Positions 22,278 to 30,082 of a stretch of DNA of 64,000 bases are shown piece after piece. The DNA comes from Nocardioides pantholopis (lineage in GTDB: Bacteria; Actinomycetota; Actinomycetes; Propionibacteriales; Nocardioidaceae). The position numbers were made by a program, and so were the translations under genes. Within the stretch, counting starts at the first letter, position 1. Each line of letters opens with the position of its first letter. The DNA lies in assembly GCF_003710085.1 (NCBI RefSeq), contig NZ_CP033324.1, positions 1,054,001 through 1,118,000 on the forward strand. The letters are read 5' to 3'. A model generated the notes under the pieces. That model worked only from the letters and a program-made list of their open reading frames with translations, was not told the origin of the DNA and searched no databases.

Positions 22278-23105
22278 TCAGGCCCCGCCCTCGGGGCCCT
22301 GGGACCCCGTGCTCCGGCGTGGCTTGGTCTGCTGCGCCATCGCCGGGGCCGCCAGGCGGTCCGGCAGGTGGGTGCCCAGCTCGGCCATCATCCGGTTCCT
22401 CCAGGAGCCCGGCACGACGTGCGGCTTGCCGGCCATCAGCGCGGCGTACCCGGCCCGGGCGACAGTGGCGGCGTCGTCCTTGCTCCGCGAGCGGCCCAGG
22501 GCGGTGTCGAGCATCCCGGCGCGCGCGAAGAACTCGGTGTCGGTGGGCCCCGGCATCAGCGAGGTGACCGTGACGCCGTCGTCCTGGAGCTCGTGCCGGA
22601 TGCTCTCGGCGAAGGAGTGCACGAACGCCTTCGACGCGGCGTACGTCGCGTGGAACGGGCCCGGCATCACCGCGGCGATCGAGGACGTCAGCAGGATCCG
22701 GCCCTGACGGCGGGCGACCATGGCGTCGACGACGCGCTTGGCCAGGTGCACCGTGGAGCGGACGTTGAGGTCGACCAGCCGGAGGTGGTCGGCGAGCTCG
22801 GTGCTGGCGAACGGCCCGCCGACGCCGACCCCGGCGTTGAGCACCGCGACGTCCACAGGGCGGTCCAGCCCGGTGGCCTGGTCCCACAGGTGCTCGATCT
22901 CCCGGGGCACGGTGAGGTCGGCCTGGACCGGCACCACCAGCCGGCCGCCGGACCCGAGCTCGGGGGCCACCTCGTGGATGCGCTGGTCCTCGGCGCTGAC
23001 GACGAGGTCGTAGCCGTGGTCGACGAGCTCGCGGGCCAGGGCGCGGCCGATCCCGGAGGACGCGCCGGTGACCAGGGCGAGGCCGGCTGGTGCGGTGGGG
23101 CTCAT
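22278..23105 (-). CDS. Short-chain dehydrogenase/reductase
   Basis: A 275-residue classical SDR. NAD(P)-binding GASSGIGRALARELVDHG, structural NAG in VAVLNAGVG, and the catalytic set Ser (LLTSSIA), Tyr-x3-Lys (YAASKAF). The carboxy-terminal end (about 40 residues after PHVVPGSWRN) is like lipid-modifying SDRs annotated as DltE/YqjQ-type in actinobacteria. Convergent with rdgB; substrate unknown. Confidence 0.88.
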   Translation of the reverse strand: MSPTAPAGLALVTGASSGIGRALARELVDHGYDLVVSAEDQRIHEVAPELGSGGRLVVPVQADLTVPREIEHLWDQATGLDRPVDVAVLNAGVGVGGPFASTELADHLRLVDLNVRSTVHLAKRVVDAMVARRQGRILLTSSIAAVMPGPFHATYAASKAFVHSFAESIRHELQDDGVTVTSLMPGPTDTEFFARAGMLDTALGRSRSKDDAATVARAGYAALMAGKPHVVPGSWRNRMMAELGTHLPDRLAAPAMAQQTKPRRSTGSQGPEGGA

Positions 23106-23159
23106 GCGCGCGGGTACCCGGCGGCGGGGGCGCCATGCCGACGGCGGTAGTTTCCTCAG

Positions 23160-23765
23160 ATGCACTCGTTGCCCGCACGCCACTTCCTGGTCCGCCGCAC
23201 CCTCGCCCGCCTGCTGCTGCGGGTCGCTGGCTGGCGCACCGAGGGGACCGTCCCGGAGCGGGGCGTGCTCGTGGGGGCGCCGCACACCTCGAACTGGGAC
23301 TGGGTGCTGACGATGCTGCTCGCGTGGGACAGCAACGTGACCATCCACCTGCTCGTGAAGAAGGAGCTCTTCCGCGGCCCGCTGGCCTGGGTGCTGCGCG
23401 CCTCGGGCGCGGTGCGCCTGGACCGGGAGAACCCGGGGGAGACCGTCCGGGCCCTCGTCGAGCAGGCCGGCGCCTCGGACGAGCCGTTCCTGCTCGGCAT
23501 CGCGGCCGAGGGCACCCGGGGCCGGGCCGAGCGCTGGAAGTCCGGCTTCTACCGGATCAGCCAGCAGACCGGCCTCCCGATCACGCTGGCGTTCCTCGAC
23601 GTGCCCTCCCGCCGGGTCGGCTGGGGCCCGACCTTCCACCCGTCCGGCGACGTGCGCGCGGACATGGACCGGGTCCGGGAGTTCTACGCCGACAAGCGCG
23701 GCTTCCGGCCCGACGACGCCACCCCGCCCCGCCTGCGCGAGGAGGAGGACCGCTCGGCCGGCTGA
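23160..23765 (+). CDS. PlsC-like 1-acylglycerol-3-phosphate acyltransferase family protein
   Basis: A 201-residue membrane-associated acyltransferase. The catalytic motif HX4D appears in variant form as GAPHTSNWDWVLTML (H-T-S-N-W-D), and the substrate motif EGTR is present in AAEGTRGRAERWKSGFYRI. The acceptor may be lysophosphatidate or another lysolipid. It lies divergent from the SDR and is followed by the tRNA gene on the other strand. Confidence 0.85.
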   Translation: MHSLPARHFLVRRTLARLLLRVAGWRTEGTVPERGVLVGAPHTSNWDWVLTMLLAWDSNVTIHLLVKKELFRGPLAWVLRASGAVRLDRENPGETVRALVEQAGASDEPFLLGIAAEGTRGRAERWKSGFYRISQQTGLPITLAFLDVPSRRVGWGPTFHPSGDVRADMDRVREFYADKRGFRPDDATPPRLREEEDRSAG

Positions 23766-23773
23766 GCCGCCCC

Positions 23774-23849
23774 TGGTGCGCCCGGAGAGATTCGAACTCT
23801 CACTGGCCAGGACCTAAACCTGGTGCCTCTGCCGTTGGGCTACGGGCGC
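23774..23849 (-). tRNA. tRNA-Leu, anticodon UAG, with short variable arm and encoded CCA
   Basis: Read on the minus strand, the gene folds into a full cloverleaf: 7-bp acceptor stem (GCGCCCG/CGGGCGC), 3-bp D stem (GCC/GGC), 5-bp anticodon stem (CCAGG/CCTGG) with loop TTTAGGT giving anticodon TAG, 5-bp T stem (GAGAG/CTCTC) with loop TTCGAAT, discriminator A and an encoded CCA. The anticodon reads CUA/CUN leucine codons and A73 also fits leucine. The variable region is only five bases (CCAGT), whereas tRNA-Leu normally has a long class II arm. Confidence 0.92.
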
Positions 23850-23877
23850 GTGGACGCCCAGCAGTGTAGGCGTGCGC

Positions 23878-24390
23878 TCAGTTCTTCCCGGCGTGCGGCG
23901 ACTCGGGCCCGGCGCTGTTGAGCTCGAGGTCGCGCTGCAGCTTGGCGACGTGGCCGGTCGCCTTGACGTTGTACTGGGCGAGGAACACCTTGCCGTCCTC
24001 GTCGACGACCACTGTCGAGCGGATGACGCCCTCGACGACCTTGCCGTAGAGCTTCTTCTCGCCGTAGGCGCCGTAGTCGCGCAGGACCTGCTTGTCGGGG
24101 TCGGAGAGCAGCGTGATCGTGAGCCCGTCCCGCTCCCGGAACTTCCCGAGCTTCTCGGGCGCGTCGGGGGAGATGCCCAGCACGTCGTAGCCGGCGGAGC
24201 GCAGCGCCTCCAGCGAGTCGCTGAAGTCGCAGGCCTGCTTGGTGCAGCCGGGGGTCATCGCGGCGGGGTAGAAGTACACGATCACCTTGCGGCCCAGGTA
24301 GTCCGAGAGCGCGACCGGCGTGCCGGTGTCGTCGGGCAGCGTGAACTCGGGGGCGGTGTCGCCGGGGACGAGGCGGGTGGGCTCGCTCAA
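23878..24390 (-). CDS. bcp: Thioredoxin-dependent thiol peroxidase (Bcp/PrxQ)
   Basis: A 170-residue peroxiredoxin that reduces peroxides. The peroxidatic and resolving cysteines are in AAMTPGCTKQACDFSD (CxxxxC spacing of atypical two-Cys Bcp), preceded by PGDTAPEFTLPDDTG and VIVYFYP; the usual F/Y-x-x-P-C-context is kept as TPGC. The start is a TTG at 24390 with a strong GAGGAG ribosome site eight bases before it; no ATG or GTG fits the family N-terminus. Confidence 0.93.
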   Translation of the reverse strand: MSEPTRLVPGDTAPEFTLPDDTGTPVALSDYLGRKVIVYFYPAAMTPGCTKQACDFSDSLEALRSAGYDVLGISPDAPEKLGKFRERDGLTITLLSDPDKQVLRDYGAYGEKKLYGKVVEGVIRSTVVVDEDGKVFLAQYNVKATGHVAKLQRDLELNSAGPESPHAGKN

Positions 24391-24443
24391 GGTTCGGTCT
24401 CCTCGGTGGGGGTGCAGCTCTGGTGCGCCGCTCTGCGGCTCTA

Positions 24444-24460
24444 TTGCCATGAGGACGCAA
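24444..24460. promoter_or_regulatory. Nur-like nickel-responsive operator (TTGCCA-N5-ACGCAA)
   Basis: TTGC at 24444-24447 and GCAA at 24457-24460 are spaced as in the Streptomyces Nur box (tTGCaa-N5-ttGCAA). The site lies in the divergent region between bcp and cbiM, 92 bases before cbiM. Assignment is by pattern only. Confidence 0.45.
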
Positions 24461-24551
24461 CAGCGTACGGTGGGCTGATGGCGGCCGGCTGGCCGCACCA
24501 CGTGGTGCCCACAAGGTAGCGCCGGCACCCCGCACGGGCAGGAGCGACTCC

Positions 24552-25238
24552 ATGCACGTCCCCGACGGCTTCCTCGACGCGCCGACCTCCGTGGCCACCG
24601 GCGTGGTGGCCGCGGCCGCCGTGGGGATCTCGCTGCGCAAGGCGCGCGCCGAGCTCGACGACCGCACCGCGCCGATGGCCGGGCTGGTCGCCGCCTTCGT
24701 CTTCGCCGCCCAGATGATCAACTTCCCGGTGGGCGCCGGCACCAGCGGACACCTGATGGGCGGCGTCCTCGCGGCGGTGCTGGTCGGCCCGTGGACCGCG
24801 ATCCTCTGCCTCTCGGTCGTCCTGCTCGTCCAGGGCCTGTTCATGGCCGACGGCGGCGTCACCGCGCTCGGCACGAACATCACGCTGATCGCGATCGTGA
24901 CGACAGTCGTCGGCTGGGCGGTCTTCCGCGGGCTGCGGGCGGTGCTGCCCCGGCGTACAGCGGTGGTCGCGCCGGCCGCCGTGGTCGCCGCCCTGGTCTC
25001 GGTCCCCGCGGCCGCGGCCGTCTTCACGCTGCTCTTCGCCGTGGGCGGCACCGCCCCGGTCGAGACCGGCGACGTGCTCGTGGCCATGCTGGGCTGGCAC
25101 GTCGCGATCGGCATCGGCGAGGCGGCCATCACCGGCTTGGTCCTCGGTGCGGTGATCGCCGTGCGCCCGGACCTGGTGCACGGAGCCCGGGACCTGGTCT
25201 CCCAGCGGCCGCTGGAGATCCGGAAGGCCGGCGCATGA
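24552..25238 (+). CDS. cbiM: ECF-type cobalt/nickel transporter subunit CbiM/NikM
   Basis: Substrate-specific membrane component of a CbiMNQO metal importer. The protein (228 residues, about seven spans) starts MHVPDGFLD, where His2 and the N-terminal amide bind the metal ion, so the N-terminus must be exactly here. Other conserved parts are INFPVGAGTSGHLMGG and GLFMADGGVTALGTNI. The following three genes supply the remaining subunits. Cobalt versus nickel cannot be told from the protein; the upstream Nur-like box favours nickel, and I see no B12 box of a cobalamin riboswitch. Confidence 0.92.
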   Translation: MHVPDGFLDAPTSVATGVVAAAAVGISLRKARAELDDRTAPMAGLVAAFVFAAQMINFPVGAGTSGHLMGGVLAAVLVGPWTAILCLSVVLLVQGLFMADGGVTALGTNITLIAIVTTVVGWAVFRGLRAVLPRRTAVVAPAAVVAALVSVPAAAAVFTLLFAVGGTAPVETGDVLVAMLGWHVAIGIGEAAITGLVLGAVIAVRPDLVHGARDLVSQRPLEIRKAGA

Positions 25239-25588
25239 GGAACCGCACCTTCTTCGTCACCGCCCTCGTCGTCGCGCTCCTCGTGGCCGGGGTGGCCAGC
25301 TACTACGCCAGCGCGCACCCCGACGGCCTGGAGCACGTCGCCGAGAAGACCGGCTTCATCGACACCGCGGAGGAGTCCCCGGTCGCGGACAGCCCGCTGG
25401 CCGACTACCAGACCACCGGGGTCGACGACGCCCGCGTGAGCGGCGGCCTGGCCGGCGTCCTCGGCGTGCTGCTCGTGCTGGTCCTGGCCGGGGGCCTGGC
25501 CTGGCTGGTCCGGCGCCGCGGGTCCGGGCCCGCCTCCGACGAGCCTGCCTCCGACGAGCCCGCCTCCGACGAGCCCGCCCACCGGTGA
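25235..25588 (+). CDS. CbiN-like subunit with PDGLE domain
   Basis: A 117-residue small membrane protein with two spans (residues about 6-25 and 70-90). The periplasmic PDGLE motif is present (ASAHPDGLEHVAEKTGF), as in CbiN/NikN partners of CbiM. A threefold ASDEP repeat (PASDEPASDEPASDEP) forms the cytoplasmic tail and is mirrored by a short DNA tandem repeat, a likely site of slippage. ATGA overlap with cbiM. Confidence 0.9.
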   Translation: MRNRTFFVTALVVALLVAGVASYYASAHPDGLEHVAEKTGFIDTAEESPVADSPLADYQTTGVDDARVSGGLAGVLGVLLVLVLAGGLAWLVRRRGSGPASDEPASDEPASDEPAHR

Positions 25589-25613
25589 GCGCCCGGACGA
25601 CGGGCCCTGGCTG

Positions 25614-26345
25614 ATGGGCTCCGGCCACGGCCACCGGCTGCACTTCCACGGCCACAGCCCGGTCCACCGGGCCCCGGCGCACCTGAAGCTGCTCGCGCTG
25701 CTGGCCTTCGTGCTGCTCGTCGTGGCGACGCCGCGGGAGTGGTACGCCGCCTACGCGGGCTGGCTGCTGGTGCTGCTCGGCGTCGTCGCGGTCTCCGGCG
25801 TCCCGCTGCGCTACCTGCTGCGGCGGCTGGTCGTCGAGGTCCCGTTCGTGGTGTTCGCGGTGCTGGTGCCGTTCGTCGCGACCGGCCCGCGGGTCGAGGT
25901 GCTCGGGGTGGAGCTCTCCGAGCCCGGCCTGGTCGCGGCGTTCGGGCTGCTGGCCAAGGGCACGCTCGGCGTGCTCGCCTCGCTCACCCTCGCCGCCACC
26001 ACCGAGGCGACCGACGTGCTCGCCGGGCTGCAGCGGCTGCGGATGCCCGAGCTGATCGTGCAGATCATGGGCTTCATGATCCGCTACCTCGACGTCGTCA
26101 CCGCGGAGCTCGGGCGGATGCTGACCGCGATGCGCTCACGGGGCTGCGACCCGCGCTCGCCGCGGCACTGGCCGGCGCTGGCGCGCTCGCTCGGGTCGCT
26201 GTTCATCCGCTCCTACGAGCGCGGCGAGCGGGTGCACCTGGCGATGGTCTCGCGCGGCTACACCGGGGTGCTGCCCGATCTCGCCGCGCCGGTCCACCCA
26301 GCCCCGGCTCGCGAGCACCCCGAGCCCCCCGAGCACCGCCGATGA
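25614..26345 (+). CDS. cbiQ: ECF transporter T component CbiQ
   Basis: A 243-residue transmembrane coupling protein that connects CbiM to the ATPase. It has a His-rich start (GSGHGHRLHFHGHSPVH), about five membrane spans, and the two Ala-Arg-Gly-type coupling motifs: AMRSRGCDPRSPR and AMVSRGYTG, which contact CbiO. The His-rich tail may bind metal. ATGA overlap with cbiO. Confidence 0.92.
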   Translation: MGSGHGHRLHFHGHSPVHRAPAHLKLLALLAFVLLVVATPREWYAAYAGWLLVLLGVVAVSGVPLRYLLRRLVVEVPFVVFAVLVPFVATGPRVEVLGVELSEPGLVAAFGLLAKGTLGVLASLTLAATTEATDVLAGLQRLRMPELIVQIMGFMIRYLDVVTAELGRMLTAMRSRGCDPRSPRHWPALARSLGSLFIRSYERGERVHLAMVSRGYTGVLPDLAAPVHPAPAREHPEPPEHRR

Positions 26346-27115
26346 CCGCGGCCGACCGCGACCCGACCCTCGACGTCCGCGGCCTGGCGTACGCCTACCC
26401 CGACGGCCGCCAGGCCCTCTACGGCGTGGACCTGCAGGTGCGCCGCGGGGAGCGGGTCGCGCTGCTCGGACCCAACGGGGCCGGCAAGACCACGCTGGTG
26501 CTGCACCTCAACGGCATCCTCGCCGCGGGAGCCGGCACGGTGAGCGTCGGCGGGCTGCCGGTCGTCCGGGAGAACCTCCGCGAGATCCGGCAGCGGGTCG
26601 GCATCGTCTTCCAGGACCCCGACGACCAGCTGTTCATGGCCACCGTGCGCCAGGACGTCGCCTTCGGGCCGGCCAACCAGGGGATCCGGGGCGCCGAGCT
26701 GGAGCACCGGGTGCTGGCGGCCCTGGAGCAGGTGGGGATGGCCGAGCACGCCGACCTGCCACCGCACCACCTCTCCTTCGGCCAGCGCCGGCGGGTGGCG
26801 GTCGCGACGGTGCTCGTGATGGAGCCGGAGATCCTGGTGCTCGACGAGCCGTCGTCGAACCTGGACCCGGCCTCGCGCCGCGAGCTGGCCGACATCCTGC
26901 GCAGCCTCGACGTGACGGTGCTGATGGTCACCCACGACCTGCCGTACGCGCTGGAGCTCTGCTCGCGCTCGGTCGTGCTGGCCGATGGGGTGGTGGTGGC
27001 GGACGGTGCGACGTACGACCTGCTGACCGACGAGGAGCTGATGCGCTCGCACCGCCTGGAGCTGCCGTTCGGTTTCGACCCGCGCACCACGAGGGCCGCG
27101 CCGGGCGCGGGTTGA
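26342..27115 (+). CDS. cbiO: ECF transporter ATP-binding protein CbiO
   Basis: ATPase of 257 residues energising the CbiMNQO importer. Walker [18 protein letters not shown]-loop VGIVFQDPDDQLFMATVRQDVAFGP (diagnostic of CbiO/EcfA), signature LSFGQRRRVAVATVL, Walker B ILVLDEPSSNLDP and VTHDLPYALELC. Last gene of the four-gene metal-uptake operon. Confidence 0.94.
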   Translation: MTAADRDPTLDVRGLAYAYPDGRQALYGVDLQVRRGERVALLGPNGAGKTTLVLHLNGILAAGAGTVSVGGLPVVRENLREIRQRVGIVFQDPDDQLFMATVRQDVAFGPANQGIRGAELEHRVLAALEQVGMAEHADLPPHHLSFGQRRRVAVATVLVMEPEILVLDEPSSNLDPASRRELADILRSLDVTVLMVTHDLPYALELCSRSVVLADGVVVADGATYDLLTDEELMRSHRLELPFGFDPRTTRAAPGAG

Positions 27116-27171
27116 TAGCCTCCACGCAGCATCCACCGGGTCACCCGCCCACGACTCAGGAGACAAGGCCA

Positions 27172-27426
27172 GTGAGCAAGGCCAACGACACCACGGCCCT
27201 CGAGCGCGAGATCGAGGAGACCCGCGAGCGTCTCGCCGGCACCATCGACCAGCTCCTGTACCGATCGAGCCCCAAGACGATCGCCAACCGGCAGGTCACG
27301 ACGATCAAGGCCCACTTCGTGGACCCGGTGACCGGTCAGCCGCGCACCGACAACATCCTCAAGGCCGCGGGCATCGTCGTCGGCGTCGTCGCGGCCCTGG
27401 TCGTGCTCCGCAAGGTCGTCAACTAG
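27172..27426 (+). CDS. DUF3618 family membrane protein
   Basis: An 84-residue protein with the DUF3618 core EREIEETRERLAGTIDQL (residues about 10-28) and a single C-terminal membrane span (ILKAAGIVVGVVAALVVLRKVV). GTG 27172 is preceded by AGGAG. Members of the family are small actinobacterial membrane proteins of unknown function. The groES-like gene follows four bases after the stop, so both are likely co-transcribed. Confidence 0.88.
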   Translation: MSKANDTTALEREIEETRERLAGTIDQLLYRSSPKTIANRQVTTIKAHFVDPVTGQPRTDNILKAAGIVVGVVAALVVLRKVVN

Positions 27427-27430
27427 TCCC

Positions 27431-27757
27431 GTGAGCGACAAGACCCCCATCAAGATGCTGCACGACCGCATTCTCGTGGAGGTCGACCGGGACGAGGGGG
27501 AGCGGCGCTCCTCCGGCGGCATCGTGATCCCCGCGACCGCCGCCATGGGCGCCCGTCGGCTGGCCTGGTCGAAGGTGGTCGGGGTCGGCCCGAACGCCCG
27601 CGCCGTCGAGATCGGCGACCGCGTGCTCTTCGACCCCGAGGACAAGGCCGAGGTCGAGGTGCACGGCGAGGTCTACGTCGTGATGCGCGAGCGCGACGTC
27701 CACGCCGTCGCCGCCGAGCGGGTCAGCGGGGGCGAAGACACCGGGCTCTACCTGTGA
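27431..27757 (+). CDS. GroES-family co-chaperonin homologue
   Basis: A 108-residue protein with the GroES beta-barrel pattern: PIKMLHDRILVEVDRDEGERRSSGGIVIP (the mobile-loop region normally contacts GroEL), VGVGPNARAVEIGDRVLFDPED and VHGEVYVVMRERDVHAV. It differs from main GroES proteins (degenerate loop and a 10-residue tail), and no groEL is next to it, so it is probably a secondary paralogue. GTG 27431 chosen. Confidence 0.85.
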   Translation: MSDKTPIKMLHDRILVEVDRDEGERRSSGGIVIPATAAMGARRLAWSKVVGVGPNARAVEIGDRVLFDPEDKAEVEVHGEVYVVMRERDVHAVAAERVSGGEDTGLYL

Positions 27758-27781
27758 GGTGAGCCCGGCGATCCCCCGGGA

Positions 27782-28783
27782 TCAGTCGCCGACCTGGACG
27801 ACCACCTTGCCGTTGTTCTGGCCGCTCATCAGCCGCGCGAAGGCCTCGGGCGCGCGGTCGAGGCCGACGTAGCGGTCCTCGTGCAGGGTGAGGTCGCCGG
27901 AGGCGATCAGGACGCCGACCCGCGCAGCGTGCTTGGCGGCGAGGTCGTGGTGGTCGTAGACGACCATGCCGTGCACCTCGGCGCGGGCGGCCATGATCGC
28001 GCCGGCGCGCATCGTGGTGGGCGCGCCGTTGTTGTACTGGTCCATCAGGCCGCACAGCGAGACCCGCGCGCCGACGGCGAGCTGCTCGGCGACGACGTCG
28101 AGGGTGGTCTGGTCGCCCATGTGCAGGTAGCCGTCGATGCGGTCCGGGCAGGCCTCCCGCAGCCGCTCCGCCCAGCCGTCCGCGCCGCGGACCACTGCCG
28201 CGGCGTACCCGAGGTGCTCCACGGCCATCGCGGCCTTGGCCTCGCTGCCGACGATCGCGACGGCGCGCGCCCCGGCGAGCCGGGCGAGCTGGCCCGCGAC
28301 CGCGCCGACGCCGCCGGTGGCCGAGGAGATCACGACGGTGTCCCCGAGACGGGGGCGCAGGTGCCGCTCGTGCGCGGCGTACGCCGTCAGGCCGGGCATG
28401 CCGAGCGCGCCGAGGGCGGCCGTGGCCGGGACGCCGTCCGGGACGGTCACGACCGTGGCGCCGGAGACCGGCACGACGGCGCACTCGCGCCAGCCGGTCT
28501 CGGCCAGCACCAGGGTGCCCGCGGGCAGGGCGCCGTCGGGGGAGTCCACGACTGTCGCGATGGCCCGGCCGGGGATCAGGTCGCCGACCCCGACGGGGGC
28601 GTCGCCGAGGTGGCGCCCACCCAGCGTCGAGCGGATGTAGGGGTCGAGCGAGAGCGCCTGGACCTGCACGGTGACCTGGCCCTCCGCGGGCTCGGCGACG
28701 GGCAGCGTCGCCAGGGCGAAGTCCTCCGGGCGCGGCGCGCCCTCGGGGATGCGGGCGAGCACGACGGCACGCGTGGTGGCCAC
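27782..28783 (-). CDS. Zinc-independent medium-chain NADP-dependent oxidoreductase (leukotriene B4 dehydrogenase/CurA-like)
   Basis: A 333-residue MDR-superfamily enzyme without the catalytic zinc ligands. Features are the N-terminal SLDPYIRSTLGGRHLGDAPVGVGDLIPG, the NADP-binding stretch DTVVISSATGGVGAVAGQLARLAGA and GARVSLCGLMDQYNN, all typical of PTGR/CurA-type alkenal or enone reductases. GTG 28783 has an AGGAGG ribosome site. Divergent from the VOC gene at 28869, with 85 bases between; it may belong to the catabolic region on its right. Confidence 0.88.
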   Translation of the reverse strand: MATTRAVVLARIPEGAPRPEDFALATLPVAEPAEGQVTVQVQALSLDPYIRSTLGGRHLGDAPVGVGDLIPGRAIATVVDSPDGALPAGTLVLAETGWRECAVVPVSGATVVTVPDGVPATAALGALGMPGLTAYAAHERHLRPRLGDTVVISSATGGVGAVAGQLARLAGARAVAIVGSEAKAAMAVEHLGYAAAVVRGADGWAERLREACPDRIDGYLHMGDQTTLDVVAEQLAVGARVSLCGLMDQYNNGAPTTMRAGAIMAARAEVHGMVVYDHHDLAAKHAARVGVLIASGDLTLHEDRYVGLDRAPEAFARLMSGQNNGKVVVQVGD

Positions 28784-28868
28784 GGGACCTCCTGGGATTT
28801 CGGGCTGGGATGGGGGCTGGGGTGGGGCGAACGAACGGGCGCAGCGTATATGATCTACAGTCGCCGCC

Positions 28869-29858
28869 GTGAGCGCTGGAGCGAAGGCACACTCTCCCAT
28901 CGGACCCACCGGACCCACTGGACCCACTGGGGCCGGCTCCCGGCTGTTCGGGCCCCTGATCTCCACCGACGACCTGTCGGCCCACCTCGGCACGTTCACC
29001 GAGGTCTTCGGCCTGGTCGAGGAGGGCCGCACCCGGCTCGACGCCGCCGCCGCCCGGGCGCTGTTCGGGCCCGCGGTCGACGGGGCCGAGCTGGTCGCCC
29101 TGCGGACCCCCGGGGTGGACGCCGGGGTGCTGCTCGCCGACTTCCGGCCCGGGTCGGCCGAGACCGTGCGCGACGAGAGCACCTGGATCCACCGCGACGT
29201 GCTGCGGGTCGTCGACTTCTATGCAGCCGACTTCGCCGCGGCGGTGGCCCACGCCCGGGCCCTGGGGTGCGAGATCGAGGGCTCCGAGGCGGAGTACGAG
29301 GGCGAGGACGCCGGGTTCCGCGAGGCCCACCTGCGGCTCCCGGACCACGTCGTGGCCGCGTTCCTCGGGGCTCCCGCGGACTTCTTCGCCGACTTCGTGC
29401 AGGTCCGCGACCGGCTGGCCAGCGAGGTCGTCAGCATCTCGCTGCCGCTGACCGAGGGCGCGGCGACGGTCGCGTTCCTGGAGCAGGTCCTGGGCTGGTC
29501 GGTCGTCTACGAGCTGACCTTCGACGACCCCTCGTTCAGCGAGCTCCTCGGGGCGGGGGAGCAGCTGAGGGTCACTGCCCGGATGGTCGGGCCGGCGCGC
29601 AACCAGCCCTACCTCAACCTCGTCGACTACGGCCTGCCTGCCGACGCCGGGGGCTCGCTGGCCGGGCGCGCGGTCGCGCCGCGGCGCGGGCTGCTCGGTG
29701 CCGTCGTCGCCACCACGGACCTCGACGGCGTACGCCGGCGCGCGCAGGCGGCGGCCGGCCCCGCCGTGACCCTGGACCTGGCCGCGTTCGGCTCCACCCG
29801 GGCCTGCCGGGTCGAGCTGCCGACCGGCGTGGGGCTGCTGGTCGTCGAGGCCGGCTGA
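28869..29858 (+). CDS. VOC-fold protein (paralogue of 62107-63054)
   Basis: A 329-residue protein with two vicinal-oxygen-chelate modules. It starts with a low-complexity GPTGPTGPTG repeat encoded by nine-base DNA repeats, followed by LFGPLISTDDLSAHLGTFTEVFGLVEEG. It is closely similar to the VOC protein near the right end (shared blocks such as VFG, RTRLDA/RTALDA, LFG, TPGV, SAETVR, FREAHL, APADFFADFVQV and GRAVAPRRGLLG). VOC proteins can be dioxygenases, epimerases or isomerases; no clear His-His-Glu set is visible, so the role is open. A TATGAT at 28849 could be the -10 box. Confidence 0.82.
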   Translation: MSAGAKAHSPIGPTGPTGPTGAGSRLFGPLISTDDLSAHLGTFTEVFGLVEEGRTRLDAAAARALFGPAVDGAELVALRTPGVDAGVLLADFRPGSAETVRDESTWIHRDVLRVVDFYAADFAAAVAHARALGCEIEGSEAEYEGEDAGFREAHLRLPDHVVAAFLGAPADFFADFVQVRDRLASEVVSISLPLTEGAATVAFLEQVLGWSVVYELTFDDPSFSELLGAGEQLRVTARMVGPARNQPYLNLVDYGLPADAGGSLAGRAVAPRRGLLGAVVATTDLDGVRRRAQAAAGPAVTLDLAAFGSTRACRVELPTGVGLLVVEAG

Positions 29859-30001
29859 TCGGCTCCGCGGGCACCTCCCTAGGGTGACCGCGAGCACAGA
29901 ATCGGTGAGCCCCCCGGGGAACGGCCTGAGCAAAGAATGGTCCGAGGGGCGGAGGTCCCTTGACGCTGGATTCGCGGACGACCTACCTTGATCCGCAATT
30001 A

Positions 30002-30025
30002 GTTACAGCGTTCCGCGTGACGGAA
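30002..30025. promoter_or_regulatory. Putative IclR-type operator before the SBP lipoprotein gene
   Basis: GTTACAGCGTTCC (30002-30014) overlaps the perfect palindrome TTCCG-CGTGA-CGGAA (30011-30025). It lies 58 bases before the start of the binding-protein gene and resembles the GRAAY-N3-RTTYC motif seen at other promoters in the right half of the window. Confidence 0.55.
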
Positions 30026-30082
30026 TTGACCCCGTCTCGACGGGTGCTTCTCTTCCGGTGCCGGGAGCAGAATGGAGCACAC

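Noticed and set aside
23774..23849. Integration site of a mobile element at the tRNA 3' end
   Set aside because: No integrase gene and no repeat of the tRNA 3' end elsewhere in the window.
24391..24551. Cobalamin riboswitch before cbiM
   Set aside because: No B12 box (GCCACTG-like) or conserved riboswitch core can be found in the 160-base gap.
28880..28950. Collagen-like domain in the VOC protein
   Set aside because: Only three GPT units; a short low-complexity tail, not a collagen triple helix.
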